A stretch of DNA of 64,000 nucleotides from Ornithodoros turicata (taxonomy: Eukaryota; Arthropoda; Arachnida; Ixodida; Argasidae), in assembly GCF_037126465.1 (NCBI RefSeq), contig NC_088201.1:67850879-67914878 (forward strand), in the 5' to 3' direction. The notes under the pieces are model-generated. The model was given only the letters and a program-made list of their open reading frames with translations, was not told the DNA's origin and did no database searches. Shown here one piece after another: positions 63,420 to 64,000 of this stretch. The position numbers and the translations under genes were made by a program. Position 1 is the stretch's first letter. Each line of letters begins with the position of its first letter.

Positions 63420-64000
63420 TTTTGATATTTATTTATTTATGAATATATCTCAAAGGCCCTCACAGGCATTACATGAGGGGGGACATCAACATGGGTCACT
63501 TAACAAATACGGAAGTTACAAGGAACATACATATTTGGAAGACAGACTCTGTTTCGTTCGTTCATCAGTCTTGCTCAAGAAATTGTTCACTGTAGCAATG
63601 GTACACAATGTCACGAAAGGAGTGCTCATCTATCGTTCCGCAAGACTCATTAAAAAGGACTAGTGTTGTGTTTCAACACAACATATTGAACTCATGAACC
63701 ATGCATCATCCTGAGAGCTATAAATCATCCCAAATACAGATGCTGAATTATTTTAAATGCGATAGACGAGCTGTGCGAAGAGGTACCTCCAGTTAGGATC
63801 TTGGGTACTTGAAGCCTGTGGCATTTTCTGTGGGAAAGGGTTGCCAGACCCTCTTCACTGCACAGGCTGGGATGACCATGCTCTTGTTTTTCCCAAGCTT
63901 GTGGCATACTCACCTTGCAAACTGGCGATACGCAGTGTATCTGCATCGTCTACACAGATGTACGTAAAATATAGTTTAGGCAAATAGGTAACTGGTTACA
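63420..64000. other. End of window, nothing firm
   Basis: A TATTTATTTATTTATG run with CAAAGGCCCTCACAGGCATT resembles the start of a common interspersed repeat. TTTTAAATGCGATAGAC at about 63751 recalls the AAATGCGATAGCATTTA motif. No gene was recognised. Confidence 0.35.

Noticed and set aside
1..64000. Bacterial or viral defence system, CRISPR array or prophage
   Set aside because: No spaced direct-repeat array, no operon and no such proteins were seen; the composition and introns are those of an animal nuclear genome.

Overview
The window reads as nuclear DNA of an arthropod, most likely a tick. It is intron-rich, packed with fold-back MITEs and tRNA-derived SINEs, and holds Penelope, Ty3/gypsy, I-like LINE, hAT, Tc1 and CACTA-like elements. 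There is no operon, ribosome-binding site or phage-like gene order. The species call is inference.

One host gene can be supported end to end: a ten-exon acyl-CoA synthetase of the 4-coumarate-CoA ligase / luciferin 4-monooxygenase-like branch on the + strand (2892-36125). Every junction is GT-AG, all phases agree, and the exons sum to 1608 nt, giving 535 residues plus a stop. A TATA box and initiator lie just upstream and poly(A) signals follow at 36468-36487. Large introns, notably intron 3 (11.1 kb) and intron 8 (9.8 kb), carry most of the transposons of the left half.

Region by region. 1-2830: end of a CACTA-like element, a transposon-derived pseudogene and MITEs. 2832-7191: promoter and exons 1-3 with MITEs between them. 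7192-18298 (intron 3): a minus-strand I-like LINE split by a CACTA-like transposon, a tRNA-like sequence, and LINE and hAT fragments. 18299-25865: exons 4-8 with SINEs, MITEs and a 100-bp palindrome. 25866-35666 (intron 8): a decayed Ty3/gypsy element with integrase upstream of reverse transcriptase, MITEs, and a LINE 3' end carrying a Tc1 element with very long inverted repeats. 35667-36125: exons 9 and 10. 36500-43400: a hAT element, a TTAA-flanked element, a duplicated segment and MITEs. 43650-48850: a YqaJ-like nuclease pseudogene and an endonuclease/exonuclease/phosphatase-like fragment. The latter is split by a head-to-head Penelope pair, itself hit by a hAT element. 48850-64000: a fold-back structure, SINEs, further hAT and nested elements, an LTR with a gag fragment, a second Penelope fragment and a palindromic insert.

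The strongest unusual signals are mechanistic. Insertions leave exact target duplications (2, 8 and 14 bp) and in two cases the interrupted reading frame closes when the insert is removed. MITEs with CACTC ends use varied 2-bp target sites, which ties them to the CACTA-like element rather than to Tc1/mariner. The gypsy-like element has a copia-like domain order. I found no CRISPR array and no second intact host gene.
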